Shown here one piece after another: positions 34,580 through 44,507 of a stretch of DNA of 64,000 nt. Origin of the DNA: Pseudoalteromonas lipolytica. Its GTDB lineage: Bacteria > Pseudomonadota > Gammaproteobacteria > Enterobacterales > Alteromonadaceae. Numbering within the stretch: the stretch's first letter is position 1; the number at the start of each line of letters is the position of its first letter. The notes beneath the pieces were generated by a model. The model made no database searches. It saw only the letters and a list, made by a program, of their open reading frames with translations, and was not told the DNA's origin. The translations under genes were made by a program, and so were the position numbers. Location: positions 320,108-384,107 of the forward strand of contig NZ_LJTC01000002.1 of assembly GCF_001306915.1 (NCBI RefSeq), written 5' to 3'.

Positions 34580-35956
34580 ATGATCAGTGCATTCGATATG
34601 TTTAGTATTGGTATTGGCCCATCGTCATCTCACACAGTTGGCCCGATGCGCGCTTCGCGTTTATTTGTAAACGAACTAGAAGAAAAAAACTTACTTGCAA
34701 ACGTCACCGATATTAAAGTTGAGCTATTTGGCTCACTCGGTCAAACAGGTATTGGCCATGGCTCTGGTAAAGCTGTGATCTTAGGCCTTGCCGGTTATGA
34801 TCCAGAAACCATTGATGCTGATTTAGTCGACGATATCCTCGCAAAAATCGAAAAAGAGCAGGTTATTTATTTAAACCAAAGCCATAAAGCCAATTTCCCT
34901 AAGCAAGGTGCGATTGTATTTCATCGTCGTAAAACTCTACCAAAACACTCAAATGCAATGGAAATCATTGCTAGCCAAAATGGCGAAAAGTTATTCAGCA
35001 AAGTGTATTACTCAATCGGTGGCGGCTTTATCGTCAGTGATGAAGAGTTCGAGAACGAAAAACAAAAAGCACTCGAAATTCGCGAAGAAAACCCAGCGCC
35101 TTATCCGTTTAACACAGCTAAAGAGTTATTAGAGCTATGCCGTGAATCAGGGTTTAGTGTATCAACACTTATGATGCATAACGAAAAAACCCTGCGCAGC
35201 GAAAAAGACATCAAGGATGAGCTGTTTAATATTTGGCAAGTAATGAAAGCCTGTATTGAGCGTGGTATGCGTACAGAAGGGATTTTACCAGGCGGATTAA
35301 AAGTAAAGCGCCGTGCCCCTAGTTTACACCTTAAATTAAATATTGAAGTAAACAACGACCCATTACGTGCGATGGACTGGGTTGATTTATTTGCCCTTGC
35401 TGTAAACGAAGAGAACGCTGCCGGCGGCCGTGTTGTTACCGCACCAACCAATGGTGCTGCAGGTATTTTGCCAGCAGTATTAATGTATTATCACACTTTC
35501 ATTAAAGAAGTAGACCGTGATATTGCTACTCGTTACTTATTAACGGCGGCAGCAATTGGTATTTTATATAAAAAGAATGCGTCAATTTCGGGTGCTGAAG
35601 TTGGTTGTCAAGGTGAAGTGGGCGTTGCTTGCTCAATGGCAGCGGGTGCACTAACTGAAATCATGGGTGGTAATGTTGTACAGGTTGAAAACGCCGCTGA
35701 AATCGGCATGGAGCACAACCTAGGTCTAACTTGTGACCCTGTTGGCGGTCTTGTACAAGTACCGTGTATTGAACGTAATGCAATGGGCTCAATTAAAGCA
35801 ATTAATGCGTCACGCCTTGCAATGCGTGGTTCTGGAGAGCAAAAAGTAACCCTTGATAAGGTCATTAAAACCATGCTCGATACAGGTAATGATATGAAAA
35901 CGAAATACAAAGAAACCGCTCGCGGTGGCTTAGCAGTTAATATCATCGAGTGTTAA
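34580..35956 (+). CDS. sdaA: L-serine ammonia-lyase (L-serine dehydratase)
   Basis: SdaA deaminates L-serine to pyruvate and ammonia with a [4Fe-4S] cluster and no PLP. The single-chain enzyme is 458 aa. The N-terminal domain begins [20 protein letters not shown]. The C-terminal catalytic domain has [20 protein letters not shown], the cluster region [17 protein letters not shown] and [20 protein letters not shown], and a C-terminal GLAVNIIEC, whose last Cys can cap the active site in the family. It has its own leader and a strong palindromic terminator at 35971. Confidence 0.96.
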   Translation: MISAFDMFSIGIGPSSSHTVGPMRASRLFVNELEEKNLLANVTDIKVELFGSLGQTGIGHGSGKAVILGLAGYDPETIDADLVDDILAKIEKEQVIYLNQSHKANFPKQGAIVFHRRKTLPKHSNAMEIIASQNGEKLFSKVYYSIGGGFIVSDEEFENEKQKALEIREENPAPYPFNTAKELLELCRESGFSVSTLMMHNEKTLRSEKDIKDELFNIWQVMKACIERGMRTEGILPGGLKVKRRAPSLHLKLNIEVNNDPLRAMDWVDLFALAVNEENAAGGRVVTAPTNGAAGILPAVLMYYHTFIKEVDRDIATRYLLTAAAIGILYKKNASISGAEVGCQGEVGVACSMAAGALTEIMGGNVVQVENAAEIGMEHNLGLTCDPVGGLVQVPCIERNAMGSIKAINASRLAMRGSGEQKVTLDKVIKTMLDTGNDMKTKYKETARGGLAVNIIEC

Positions 35957-35970
35957 TTTAAGCATAATAA

Positions 35971-35992
35971 AAAGCCGCTTTAAAGCGGCTTT
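35971..35992 (+). terminator. Bidirectional terminator between sdaA and cysB
   Basis: AAAGCCGCTTT (35971-35981) is followed directly by its reverse complement AAAGCGGCTTT (35982-35992), a perfect 22-bp palindrome. TCTT follows on the plus strand and TTATT on the minus strand. It lies between two convergent stop codons. Confidence 0.85.
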
Positions 35993-35999
35993 CTTATCT

Positions 36000-37007
<1,008 letters not shown>

Positions 37008-37274
37008 TTATAAAGGCTGCAAAGCGCAATGCCAAGCGATATTTCATCGCGCTATACATTTATATCGATTGTTTCTAAGGCTAACACATTAAATTAATGC
37101 TCGGTAGCCGTGTTTACTCGCAAAATATTCAATAAAGATGTTAGTTTAGCGCAATACTCATTATAAAGTAGTAAACTTAATAAGTTTATTCGAGATAACT
37201 ACCGCAAAACTGTTCAGATCTAATCTTTTTAAGGTAATATAAAAAAATTAGATAGTTAAAACTGAGATTTAGTA

Positions 37275-38033
37275 ATGATTGTTTCTATCATCATCATGCT
37301 CATTGTTGCATTAATTGTGATCGCATTATGGGTCAGTGCTGTGCAACAACACAAAGAAAAACAAGAAGCAGAGCGCCGCAAAGAGTTAACTAAACAAAAG
37401 AAAATCATTGAAGAGGCAGAAGACGTGCTGCTTAACAGTGCCAATATTCCCATGTCTGAGAATATTCTACGTATTATTCAGCGCCGTATATATGATGCGC
37501 TTGCAAGTATGGTACAACTCTCTCCAAGTTCTAAGGAACTCAAAAGTCGCTTAAATGAAGCTAAACAGCGTTTAGGGGGTCCAATTGAGGCGAATAATAG
37601 CGACTCATTAGTGTTACCAGACAACGATAAGCAGCTTATTTCTTTAATTCAAGGAATAAAAAAACTTAGGGCAGTGCTACGCTCTGAACATAGTAAAGGT
37701 AAAATCGAGAGTCAAATATTTGTTGCCGAAGATAAACGCCTTGAAAAACTACAACTTCGAATCAACGTAGAAAGCCAAATTAAGCGTGGGCTTTCAGCTC
37801 GCTCAGCAAATATGGTGGGCTCTGCCAGACAGTATTTCGAAAAAGCACTGGCAACGCTTAACTCAGTTAGCTATAGCGATGAATATGTAAACTCGAAAAG
37901 ACAAGAAGTTGAAGGTTATTTAGAAACGATTAGCTCTGAGTTGAAAGCATCAAATGCGACGTCACTAAAGAAGAAAGCAGAACAAGAGCAGGACGATTTA
38001 GACGTGTTATTCGCACCAAAGAAAAAGTGGTAA
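37275..38033 (+). CDS. Membrane-anchored coiled-coil protein of unknown function
   Basis: The protein is 252 aa. A single N-terminal transmembrane segment (VSIIIMLIVALIVIALWVS) is followed at once by a long charged helix (QHKEKQEAERRKELTKQKK), probably coiled coil and cytoplasmic. Two helical blocks follow (IQRRIYDALASMVQLSPSSK and RSANMVGSARQYFEKALATL, the second TPR-like). The protein ends in a basic tail, PKKKW. No enzyme motif is present and I do not recognise the family. The gene is monocistronic, between cysB and the purine permease. Its stop codon lies in the loop of a terminator hairpin. Confidence 0.75.
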   Translation: MIVSIIIMLIVALIVIALWVSAVQQHKEKQEAERRKELTKQKKIIEEAEDVLLNSANIPMSENILRIIQRRIYDALASMVQLSPSSKELKSRLNEAKQRLGGPIEANNSDSLVLPDNDKQLISLIQGIKKLRAVLRSEHSKGKIESQIFVAEDKRLEKLQLRINVESQIKRGLSARSANMVGSARQYFEKALATLNSVSYSDEYVNSKRQEVEGYLETISSELKASNATSLKKKAEQEQDDLDVLFAPKKKW

Positions 38034-38048
38034 ACCACTTTTTCTTTG
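38017..38048 (+). terminator. Terminator hairpin containing the stop codon of the coiled-coil gene
   Basis: CAAAGAAAAAGTGG (38017-38030) pairs perfectly over 14 bp with CCACTTTTTCTTTG (38035-38048). The 4-base loop TAAA contains the stop codon. It may also serve the convergent permease gene. Confidence 0.72.
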
Positions 38049-38059
38049 CTTTGTGAAAA

Positions 38060-39352
38060 TTAAGATAAAAACGCAAACTTAACAATAAACAGCGCTGTTA
38101 ATACCCACACACTAATACTGATTTCATCTTTTTTACCACATACCAACTTCACGGCAGTATAAGAAATAAAACCAAGCGCAATACCGTGAGCAATCGAGAA
38201 AGTTAACGGCGTCATTAATAATACTACGCTCACTGGAATGGCATCTGTCATATCATCCCAATTTACCAGCTTTAAGTTTTGCATCATTAACACAGCTACA
38301 TATAAAATTGCACCTGCCGTTGCATAAGCTGGGATCATGCCAGCAAGTGGCGCAAAGAACATCATTAACAAGAAACAAATGCCTACAACAACAGCAGTTA
38401 GACCTGTACGGCCGCCCACAGACACACCTGCAACTGATTCAATGTAAGACGTTGTTGTTGACGTACCAAGCATTGAGCCTGCAATAGTAGCTGTACTGTC
38501 GGCACTTAGTGCGCGACCTAAACGAGGCATTTTACCTTGTTCATCAGCAATACCTGCTTTTTGCGTTACAGCAACTAAAGTGCCTGAAGTATCAAACAAA
38601 TCAACAAATAAGAACGCAAAAACCACTGTTAGCATTGAGATTTCGAATGCTGCTGCAAAATCCAATTGCATAAAGGTTGGTGCAATTGAAGGCGGCATTG
38701 AAATAATTCCTTGATATTCCACAAGGTCTAAACCAAGCGCAATTGCGGTTACTAGTAAAATACTAATAAGCACGCCGCTTTTCATATCGCGATATAACAG
38801 CGCAGCAATAACGAAGAAGCTAAAAATTGCAAGTAGTGGACCTGGGGCCGTGATATCGCCTAACTGCACTAAGGTTGCAGGGCTTGCTACGATAATCCCA
38901 GCGTTTTTCAATGCAATAAGCGCTAAGAAAGCACCGATACCTGTGGCAATAGCTCGCTTTAATACCAGTGGAATAGCGTCTATGATCCACTCTCTCACCT
39001 TAAATAGGCTTAAGAATAAAAAGATACAACCAGACATAAAAACTGCACCTAATGCAGCTTGCCAAGTGTAGCCCATGCCCAAAACAACACCATAAGTGAA
39101 GAAGGCGTTTAAGCCCATACCCGGAGCCAGTGCTAATGGGTAGTTTGCCCATAAACCCATGATAAAACAGCCAATTGCAGCAGCAATACAGGTTGCTACG
39201 AATGCCGCACCTTGATCCATTCCCGCTTCTGCAAGCATTGCAGGGTTAACAAATACAATGTAAACCATGGTAATGAATGTTGTGATGCCAGCAATAGTCT
39301 CGCGGCGCACAGAGGTGTTGTTTTCAGTGATTTTGAAAAGTCTTTCGAACAT
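38060..39352 (-). CDS. NCS2 family purine permease (AzgA / AdeP / GhxP type)
   Basis: This is an inner-membrane purine/proton symporter of 430 aa with about 13 membrane segments. AzgA-type landmarks: the N-terminus RETIAGITTFITMVYIVFVN (a TFxTMVYI pattern), LALAPGMGLNAFFTY, FLFVDLFDTSGTLVAVTQKA, and GTSTTTSYIESVAGVSVGGR. These place it in the adenine/guanine/hypoxanthine branch of the family, not the uracil/xanthine branch. The substrate preference between adenine and hypoxanthine/guanine cannot be told from what I can see. The gene is monocistronic. Confidence 0.92.
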   Translation of the reverse strand: MFERLFKITENNTSVRRETIAGITTFITMVYIVFVNPAMLAEAGMDQGAAFVATCIAAAIGCFIMGLWANYPLALAPGMGLNAFFTYGVVLGMGYTWQAALGAVFMSGCIFLFLSLFKVREWIIDAIPLVLKRAIATGIGAFLALIALKNAGIIVASPATLVQLGDITAPGPLLAIFSFFVIAALLYRDMKSGVLISILLVTAIALGLDLVEYQGIISMPPSIAPTFMQLDFAAAFEISMLTVVFAFLFVDLFDTSGTLVAVTQKAGIADEQGKMPRLGRALSADSTATIAGSMLGTSTTTSYIESVAGVSVGGRTGLTAVVVGICFLLMMFFAPLAGMIPAYATAGAILYVAVLMMQNLKLVNWDDMTDAIPVSVVLLMTPLTFSIAHGIALGFISYTAVKLVCGKKDEISISVWVLTALFIVKFAFLS

Positions 39353-39473
39353 GTTGAACTTTAAGTTGAGATTAATTGGCTAATTTTATCATATTTTATC
39401 TCAATAAGAGGACATTTTACCTTGCAATGTTCTAAACTAATAAGGTCTTTTATTTCAAGAAAATAACTAAACT

Positions 39474-39938
39474 ATGTCTGATAATTCGCCAGTAGGCTTA
39501 GATTTAGAGCAACAGCTTGATAATGTACTTGCCTTTATTACCCAACCCGATAAAGGGTCGGCGCCAAATAAAAGTACTCAATCTGTTGAAAACGTACTAA
39601 ACAAAGCTTTGTATTATTTAAAAAATGAACAGCCTCCCCTTGCTGCCAAATGGATGCGCTTAGCAGCTATGGCAGGTAACCATAGGGCGCAATTTTATAT
39701 GGGGCTGTTTTTCATCAAAGGGCAAGGTGTACCACACAGTGTTTTTCATGGCGCGGTGTGGTTAAGTCTGGCAAGTAGCCAAGGTTATGAACCTGCAACG
39801 GCTGCACTTGATGATCTTAGAAAACACATCAGTACGCGCAGATTACATGATGCGCAAAGCTATGCAGCTACCCTATATGAACAAATCCACCAGCAGCAAT
39901 TTGCACATTTAATTCCTCGAGATCCTGACGCAAGCTAA
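39474..39938 (+). CDS. Sel1-repeat (TPR-like) protein
   Basis: This is a small soluble protein of 154 aa. The N-terminal part is polar (MSDNSPVGLDLEQQLDNVLA). Residues of about 43-115 contain helical Sel1-type repeats: PPLAAKWMRLAAMAGNHRAQ, then FYMGLFFIKGQGVPHSVFHG and AVWLSLASSQGYEPATAALD. Such repeats mediate protein-protein contacts. There is no signal peptide, so a cytoplasmic adaptor is likely. The partner is unknown. It is transcribed convergently with the XRE regulator. Confidence 0.82.
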   Translation: MSDNSPVGLDLEQQLDNVLAFITQPDKGSAPNKSTQSVENVLNKALYYLKNEQPPLAAKWMRLAAMAGNHRAQFYMGLFFIKGQGVPHSVFHGAVWLSLASSQGYEPATAALDDLRKHISTRRLHDAQSYAATLYEQIHQQQFAHLIPRDPDAS

Positions 39939-39961
39939 CACGCGTCAGGTTCTACAACTCA

Positions 39962-40684
39962 TTAATGCTGTCTTGTCAGTTTACTCTCAAATGTTATGAG
40001 ACCTGCACCAACTACAAGCAATAAGATACCTATAAACTCAAGCCACACATGGCCTTTATGGGGCTTGATAATAGGTGTTTTTGAAGTAAGGCTATATAAG
40101 CGCCTGCCTTGCTCGCCAGATTCTACAAACGAAATACCTTTATAGTCCGCTGAAATAATAAATTTAAAATCATGCCTGCCAATCATTTCTCGACGTTTAG
40201 CATCTATTTTCTCGCGGCTTTGTTCTACGAGTAGCGTTCGCCAATCATGAAAAATGCCATCTGGTTCATTATCTTTCACTACACCATATGATTTGTACTC
40301 ATAGAACGTTGTATTGAATAGCTTTTCTTGATGCCCTAAATAAAACATGGCACAACCTAGCGCACTTAACAGTATCGCAATATAGATTAATGAGCGCTGT
40401 TTAATGAATTGCTTATTACTTTGTTGCTTATACCAAGCTTCAATGTCAGGCACATTAATCAATCTCGCTTTATCTACAGAATGTTTTAATGGCTCCATAA
40501 AGTCGCAAATTGTTAGATTGAGCGCCGTTAATATTGAACGAAATGTGTCGTTTGAAGGCACTGATTTATCGTTCTCAAGTTTTGAAAGGTAGCTTTGCTC
40601 TATTCCAACTTGCTCAGCAAATTCTGGTTGGCTTAGTTTTAGCTCACTGCGATAGTGTTTTAGTTGTGTTCCGAATGTACTCAT
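39962..40684 (-). CDS. XRE-family regulator with transmembrane segments
   Basis: The protein is 240 aa. Residues of about 5-65 are an XRE helix-turn-helix (LSQPEFAEQVGIEQSYLSKL, then ENDKSVPSNDTFRSILTALN). A transmembrane helix follows at about 98-116 (IYIAILLSALGCAMFYLG). A polar, probably periplasmic, domain of about 95 residues comes next, and a second helix at the C-terminus (LEFIGILLLVVGAGLITF). A membrane-tethered transcription factor sensing an envelope or extracytoplasmic signal is the natural reading (inference). The target is unknown and no divergent partner is adjacent. Confidence 0.82.
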   Translation of the reverse strand: MSTFGTQLKHYRSELKLSQPEFAEQVGIEQSYLSKLENDKSVPSNDTFRSILTALNLTICDFMEPLKHSVDKARLINVPDIEAWYKQQSNKQFIKQRSLIYIAILLSALGCAMFYLGHQEKLFNTTFYEYKSYGVVKDNEPDGIFHDWRTLLVEQSREKIDAKRREMIGRHDFKFIISADYKGISFVESGEQGRRLYSLTSKTPIIKPHKGHVWLEFIGILLLVVGAGLITFESKLTRQH

Positions 40685-40793
40685 AACGCATTTCCTTTTT
40701 GTTGTGGAGCCGCCATTCTTTGCTATTCATGCAGATATAAGAAGCTGAATAAATAGGAATAATGAAGAATATTAGCAAGATAGGAAGAAATTT

Positions 40794-40866
<73 letters not shown>

Positions 40867-40935
40867 TTGTCAGGATAAGTAAATAGTAAAGTGTAATGTA
40901 AAGACTTATTTAATCATTTGTTTGAGGAAAACAAA

Positions 40936-41012
40936 TGGCGGAGTGGACGGGACTCGAACCCGCGACCCCCGGCGTGACAGGCCGGTATTCTAACCAACTG
41001 AACTACCACTCC
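40936..41012 (-). tRNA. tRNA-Asp(GUC), copy 7 of the transcript
   Basis: The 77-base gene encodes CCA. Read on the minus strand it begins GGAGTGGTAGTTCAGTTGGT. The anticodon loop is CTGTCAC (anticodon GTC) and the T-loop is GGTTCGAGTCC. All seven copies are identical over 77 bases. This one is last in the transcript and 50 bases from the next copy. Confidence 0.97.
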
Positions 41013-41062
41013 GCAGTGGTATGTGCATGGGGTAATGCACTTAATTTGTTTATGATATCAAA

Positions 41063-41139
41063 TGGCGGAGTGGACGGGACTCGAACCCGCGACCCCCGGC
41101 GTGACAGGCCGGTATTCTAACCAACTGAACTACCACTCC
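41063..41139 (-). tRNA. tRNA-Asp(GUC), copy 6
   Basis: Identical to the other six copies over 77 bases, with anticodon GTC and encoded CCA. It is separated by 31 bases from the copy at 41171. Confidence 0.97.
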
Positions 41140-41170
41140 GCAGAGATATCATTGTTATTACTTAATTTGT

Positions 41171-41247
41171 TGGCGGAGTGGACGGGACTCGAACCCGCGA
41201 CCCCCGGCGTGACAGGCCGGTATTCTAACCAACTGAACTACCACTCC
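41171..41247 (-). tRNA. tRNA-Asp(GUC), copy 5
   Basis: Identical 77-base tRNA-Asp. It is 37 bases from the copy at 41285. Confidence 0.97.
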
Positions 41248-41284
41248 GCGATACAAATTTTGTAATAAAATAGCGTTTAAATAG

Positions 41285-41361
41285 TGGCGGAGTGGACGGG
41301 ACTCGAACCCGCGACCCCCGGCGTGACAGGCCGGTATTCTAACCAACTGAACTACCACTCC
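41285..41361 (-). tRNA. tRNA-Asp(GUC), copy 4
   Basis: Identical 77-base tRNA-Asp. It is 30 bases from the copy at 41392. Confidence 0.97.
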
Positions 41362-41391
41362 GCAGTATTTAATGCTATTTATTTTTCCTAT

Positions 41392-41468
41392 TGGCGGAGT
41401 GGACGGGACTCGAACCCGCGACCCCCGGCGTGACAGGCCGGTATTCTAACCAACTGAACTACCACTCC
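41392..41468 (-). tRNA. tRNA-Asp(GUC), copy 3
   Basis: Identical 77-base tRNA-Asp. It is 41 bases from the copy at 41510. Confidence 0.97.
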
Positions 41469-41509
41469 GCAAAGGAAAATGTTTTACAACCATAAGTTGT
41501 GCAAGTAAT

Positions 41510-41586
41510 TGGCGGAGTGGACGGGACTCGAACCCGCGACCCCCGGCGTGACAGGCCGGTATTCTAACCAACTGAACTACCACTCC
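41510..41586 (-). tRNA. tRNA-Asp(GUC), copy 2
   Basis: Identical 77-base tRNA-Asp, but the two bases before its 5' end are CT (plus-strand AG), whereas the five downstream copies have GC there. It is 27 bases from the first copy. Confidence 0.97.
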
Positions 41587-41613
41587 AGCGCATACTTACA
41601 AATTGTCGAAAAT

Positions 41614-41690
41614 TGGCGGAGTGGACGGGACTCGAACCCGCGACCCCCGGCGTGACAGGCCGGTATTCTAACCAACTGAACTACCACTCC
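41614..41690 (-). tRNA. tRNA-Asp(GUC), copy 1 (promoter-proximal)
   Basis: Identical 77-base tRNA-Asp. It is first in the transcript, about 40 bases downstream of the -10 element of the predicted promoter at 41733-41761. Confidence 0.97.
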
Positions 41691-41732
41691 ACATTTTCGT
41701 TGCTGACTGAGTCTCCCCTGACAGCGGCGTGA

Positions 41733-41761
41733 ATAATACGAATCACCCTCTAGTTCGTCAA
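41733..41761 (-). promoter_or_regulatory. Strong predicted promoter of the tRNA-Asp array
   Basis: On the minus strand TTGACG (41761-41756) and TATTAT (41738-41733) are separated by exactly 17 bases. The sequence just after the -10 is TCACGCCGC, a GC-rich discriminator as in stringently controlled stable-RNA promoters. Confidence 0.8.
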
Positions 41762-41788
41762 GGGGTTTTTTGTATTTTTACAGGTTTT

Positions 41789-43162
41789 TTAGTCATCTGA
41801 CATCGAAAGGTTTAAAATTTCACCTGATTTATCATTTTTTGAGCCGTTTTTGCCAACTTCATTTTCATTCGTTGCTTGCTCATCATTTTCGGTTTGATTT
41901 TTTTTCTTTAAAAACGGTAAAGAAATTTTAAATTTCAGCGGTTTCTTCTGAACAAAAATTCTAATTGCCAGCCAACCTAATAAAAGTACGGTTAAATTTC
42001 CAACAACAATTAAGGTCACCATCAGCATGGTGGACGCTTTTTGTTCTTCTTCAATAATTCGTTGTTGCTCAGCTTGCGCTTCTAAATCAATTTCAGGGCG
42101 AACAATTTCTGGTACAGCTTCAATTGGTCGCTCAATTTCAAATTTATACGTCGGTAACGTCGCCATAAATTCACGGTCATTCATGTTGCTACCAAATACA
42201 GAGAGCTCAACACTGTATCGTCCCCAATCATAATTTTTAATGGCCAGTTCCCGTGTCTGCGATTTATCAGCATCTAAAGAAAACATTTGCTCTTCATTAT
42301 TAGGGTAATAAATTTTCCCTTGAATGAGCACAGTTTCTGGTTTAACAATTTCAGGATTTAGCGAGATAGTTAAAATGTGGTCATCTTCATCTTGCTCAGC
42401 AAGGGCTATTTCATAATCAAAAGGCGGCTCATGCACGACTATCGGTTTTTGCACCACGGTACGCTTTAGTATAGGCGTTTCTATATATAACTCAGGCTGC
42501 CACTCACCTGCCGGAAAGACCAGTTTAAACTCACCGGTAAACACACCATCAAGCGGACGCTCATCAAAGCCACGGCCATCATCTTTAAAGTCAGTAACAC
42601 TTTGCGTACCTGCACCAAAGTTTGCGTAATCACTATTATTAGTGCTGACAAAATCAACGTGCAAACTGATCACATCTCTAAACTGACCAACTTCTATTGG
42701 CTCACCGTCATTTAATACACGGCCCGTTAGTTTTACTGTTTCGCCACGAAACAGCATGGGCGGAAGTGGATCAACATTAAGCTCTATTTCACCCAGCACC
42801 ATAATACGGCTATCAGGCAAGATACTGCCGACCACTTGCCAAGGGCCTGGCATTGGGTTGCTTATCGTTACCAAGTCATAGCTCAATTCATCATACCAGT
42901 CGAGGTCATCATTTTTAACTGAGTCAGTTGCATAATACTTAGTGCCGTCAGGGCGAACTAACACAACGGCAGGGGCACCGCGCTTACGAAAGAAGAGTAA
43001 AGTTACTTTATCGATTTTGTGATCGATACGAAAACGGTTCTCTAGCAGGGGAATTTCATTTTGCACCCCATCACGTTCTAATGGGGTTATTTTATTTTGC
43101 TCATTGGCAAATCCCGTGAAGGGAATTAAACACACTAATCCTGCTAGTAGTTGTTTTCTCAT
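41789..43162 (-). CDS. TIGR03503 family exported membrane protein
   Basis: The protein is 457 aa and I recognise it as the TIGR03503 family, found in Alteromonadales and Vibrionales; its function is unknown. It has a signal peptide (RKQLLAGLVCLIPFTGFANE). A large periplasmic beta-rich part follows, with PDGTKYYATD, DLVTISNPMPGPWQVVG and DERPLDGVFTGEFKLVFPAG, segments reminiscent of von Willebrand-adjacent or Ig-like domains. A transmembrane helix at about 380-405 (MLMVTLIVVGNLTVLLLGWL) precedes a short charged cytoplasmic tail ending in LNLSMSDD. It begins 9 bases after the dnaQ stop, so the two are probably co-transcribed. Confidence 0.85.
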   Translation of the reverse strand: MRKQLLAGLVCLIPFTGFANEQNKITPLERDGVQNEIPLLENRFRIDHKIDKVTLLFFRKRGAPAVVLVRPDGTKYYATDSVKNDDLDWYDELSYDLVTISNPMPGPWQVVGSILPDSRIMVLGEIELNVDPLPPMLFRGETVKLTGRVLNDGEPIEVGQFRDVISLHVDFVSTNNSDYANFGAGTQSVTDFKDDGRGFDERPLDGVFTGEFKLVFPAGEWQPELYIETPILKRTVVQKPIVVHEPPFDYEIALAEQDEDDHILTISLNPEIVKPETVLIQGKIYYPNNEEQMFSLDADKSQTRELAIKNYDWGRYSVELSVFGSNMNDREFMATLPTYKFEIERPIEAVPEIVRPEIDLEAQAEQQRIIEEEQKASTMLMVTLIVVGNLTVLLLGWLAIRIFVQKKPLKFKISLPFLKKKNQTENDEQATNENEVGKNGSKNDKSGEILNLSMSDD

Positions 43163-43171
43163 TTTATTACC

Positions 43172-43882
43172 TTATTCTGCACGCCATAGGCATTGGCCAC
43201 CCTTTGCAACCAAGTCTAAACGCTCTTCGTGAGCGGCGTGCTCTTGTTCTGTTGCTCTTAATACCACAAGCGGTGCTCTATCAGCACTTAGTCGGCGAAT
43301 ACCACCAGCTTGTTGAGTTGAGCCTTCATCTTTATTTTGATTAAGATTCAGCTTTACTTGCCCTCCCGTCATCGACAGGTAAACATCGGCTAAGATCTCA
43401 GAATCCAGTAAAGCGCCGTGTAAAGTACGCTTTGAGTTATCAATATCGTAACGACGGCAAAGTGCATCAAGGTTATTCTTTTGACCTGGGTGCAAGTCAC
43501 GCGCCATTTTTAAAGTATCAAGTACACTACATACATCGGCAGTATTCGGAAAACCTTGATTTAACAATGCAAACTCATTGTCCATGTGGCCGATATCGAA
43601 CGCTGCGTTATGAATAACAAGCTCTGCACCACGAATATACTCTAAAAACTCATGGGCAATTTGGTGGTACAGGGGTTTATCACGCAAAAATTCATTGGTG
43701 ATACCGTGAACGTCTATTGCTTCTTCTTCTATTTCACGTTGTGGATTGATATACACATGAAAGTTGTTGCCAGTAAGACGGCGATTTACAAGTTCAACAC
43801 AACCGATTTCAATAATGCGGTGGCCTTGCTTTGGGTCAATACCCGTGGTTTCTGTATCTAAAACTATTTGTCTATGTGCCAT
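43172..43882 (-). CDS. dnaQ: DNA polymerase III epsilon subunit (3'-5' proofreading exonuclease)
   Basis: DnaQ proofreads DNA polymerase III. The protein is 236 aa. Exonuclease motifs: Exo[12 protein letters not shown] (catalytic Asp and Glu), Exo[15 protein letters not shown], and Exo[17 protein letters not shown]. The linker after the nuclease domain has QVKLNL, which fits the beta-clamp-binding Q-x-x-L-x-L pattern. The C-terminal tail (residues of about 190-236) corresponds to the part that binds the alpha subunit. It is divergent from rnhA (68-base gap), the same arrangement as in E. coli. Confidence 0.97.
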   Translation of the reverse strand: MAHRQIVLDTETTGIDPKQGHRIIEIGCVELVNRRLTGNNFHVYINPQREIEEEAIDVHGITNEFLRDKPLYHQIAHEFLEYIRGAELVIHNAAFDIGHMDNEFALLNQGFPNTADVCSVLDTLKMARDLHPGQKNNLDALCRRYDIDNSKRTLHGALLDSEILADVYLSMTGGQVKLNLNQNKDEGSTQQAGGIRRLSADRAPLVVLRATEQEHAAHEERLDLVAKGGQCLWRAE

Positions 43883-43950
43883 ATCGTCTTAAGCCTGACT
43901 CTGGTATCTTTCTATATTCACTTTATTGTACACAATATCAAGGTAAAACA

Positions 43951-44418
43951 GTGCAGAAAACCGTAGAGATTTACACCGATGGATCATGTTTAGGAAATCC
44001 AGGGCCTGGAGGGTATGGCATCGTGATGCGATACAACGGTCACGAAAAGCAATTAAGCCAAGGCTATACCCTAACAACAAATAATCGGATGGAAATGCTC
44101 GCTGCTATCGTTGCACTTGAAACCCTCACCCGCTCTTGTCACGTCATTTTGACAACCGATAGCCAATATGTGAAACAAGGTATTGAGTCATGGGTTGATA
44201 ATTGGAAAAAGCGCGGCTGGAAAACCGCGGCTAAAAAACCAGTTAAGAATGTCGATTTATGGAAACGACTCGATGCGGCCTGCCAACAACACAGCGTAGA
44301 GTGGCGTTGGGTAAAAGGCCATAGCGGCAATAAATACAATGAGATTGTTGACGATCTTGCCCGCGAAGCAGCTGGCAGCGATCAATTACTTGAAGATACT
44401 GGTTACGACGGTAATTAA
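43951..44418 (+). CDS. rnhA: Ribonuclease HI
   Basis: RNase HI degrades the RNA of RNA-DNA hybrids. The protein is 155 aa, matching E. coli RNase HI. The start is GTG at 43951 ([12 protein letters not shown]...), with AAGGT 6-7 bases before it; a longer frame would run into the divergent dnaQ gene. Active-site residues are visible: Asp in [15 protein letters not shown], Glu in [10 protein letters not shown], Asp in [12 protein letters not shown] and Asp in [10 protein letters not shown]. The basic-protrusion residues [15 protein letters not shown] are present. Confidence 0.97.
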   Translation: MQKTVEIYTDGSCLGNPGPGGYGIVMRYNGHEKQLSQGYTLTTNNRMEMLAAIVALETLTRSCHVILTTDSQYVKQGIESWVDNWKKRGWKTAAKKPVKNVDLWKRLDAACQQHSVEWRWVKGHSGNKYNEIVDDLAREAAGSDQLLEDTGYDGN

Positions 44419-44456
44419 AGCCCCTTGAAATAAACTTGGCGCAGGTCGTTTTATAT

Positions 44457-44492
44457 TTTTGTTATATGTTATAAGATTTGGCTATAACAAAA
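44457..44492. promoter_or_regulatory. Perfect 10-bp inverted repeat overlapping the promoter of the MBL-fold gene
   Basis: TTTTGTTATA (44457-44466) and TATAACAAAA (44483-44492) are perfect inverted arms with a 16-base spacer. TTGTTA and TATAAC within the arms are spaced 18 bases, like -35 and -10 elements. An operator occluding the promoter is the simplest reading. Confidence 0.5.
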
Positions 44493-44507
44493 TATAAAGG
44501 ATTCATT

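Noticed and set aside
35608-35946. 112-aa ORF on the minus strand
   Set aside because: It is antisense to the strongly conserved sdaA coding sequence.
38060-39420. Purine riboswitch upstream of the purine permease
   Set aside because: The upstream region is short and AT-rich, without the conserved aptamer core.
40916-40938. CATTTGTTT / AAACAAATG hairpin as terminator of the tRNA array
   Set aside because: The 9-bp stem is perfect but AT-rich and partly within the last tRNA gene, and no T-run follows. It may help processing, but I cannot support termination.
40935-41358. Short ORFs with MAEWTGLEPATPGVTGRYSN-type products
   Set aside because: They are antisense or sense translations of the tRNA genes and appear repeatedly for that reason.
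40936-41690. Repeat-and-spacer array resembling CRISPR
   Set aside because: The repeats are 77-base tRNA-Asp genes with anticodon GTC and CCA ends; the spacers are short AT-rich tRNA spacers.
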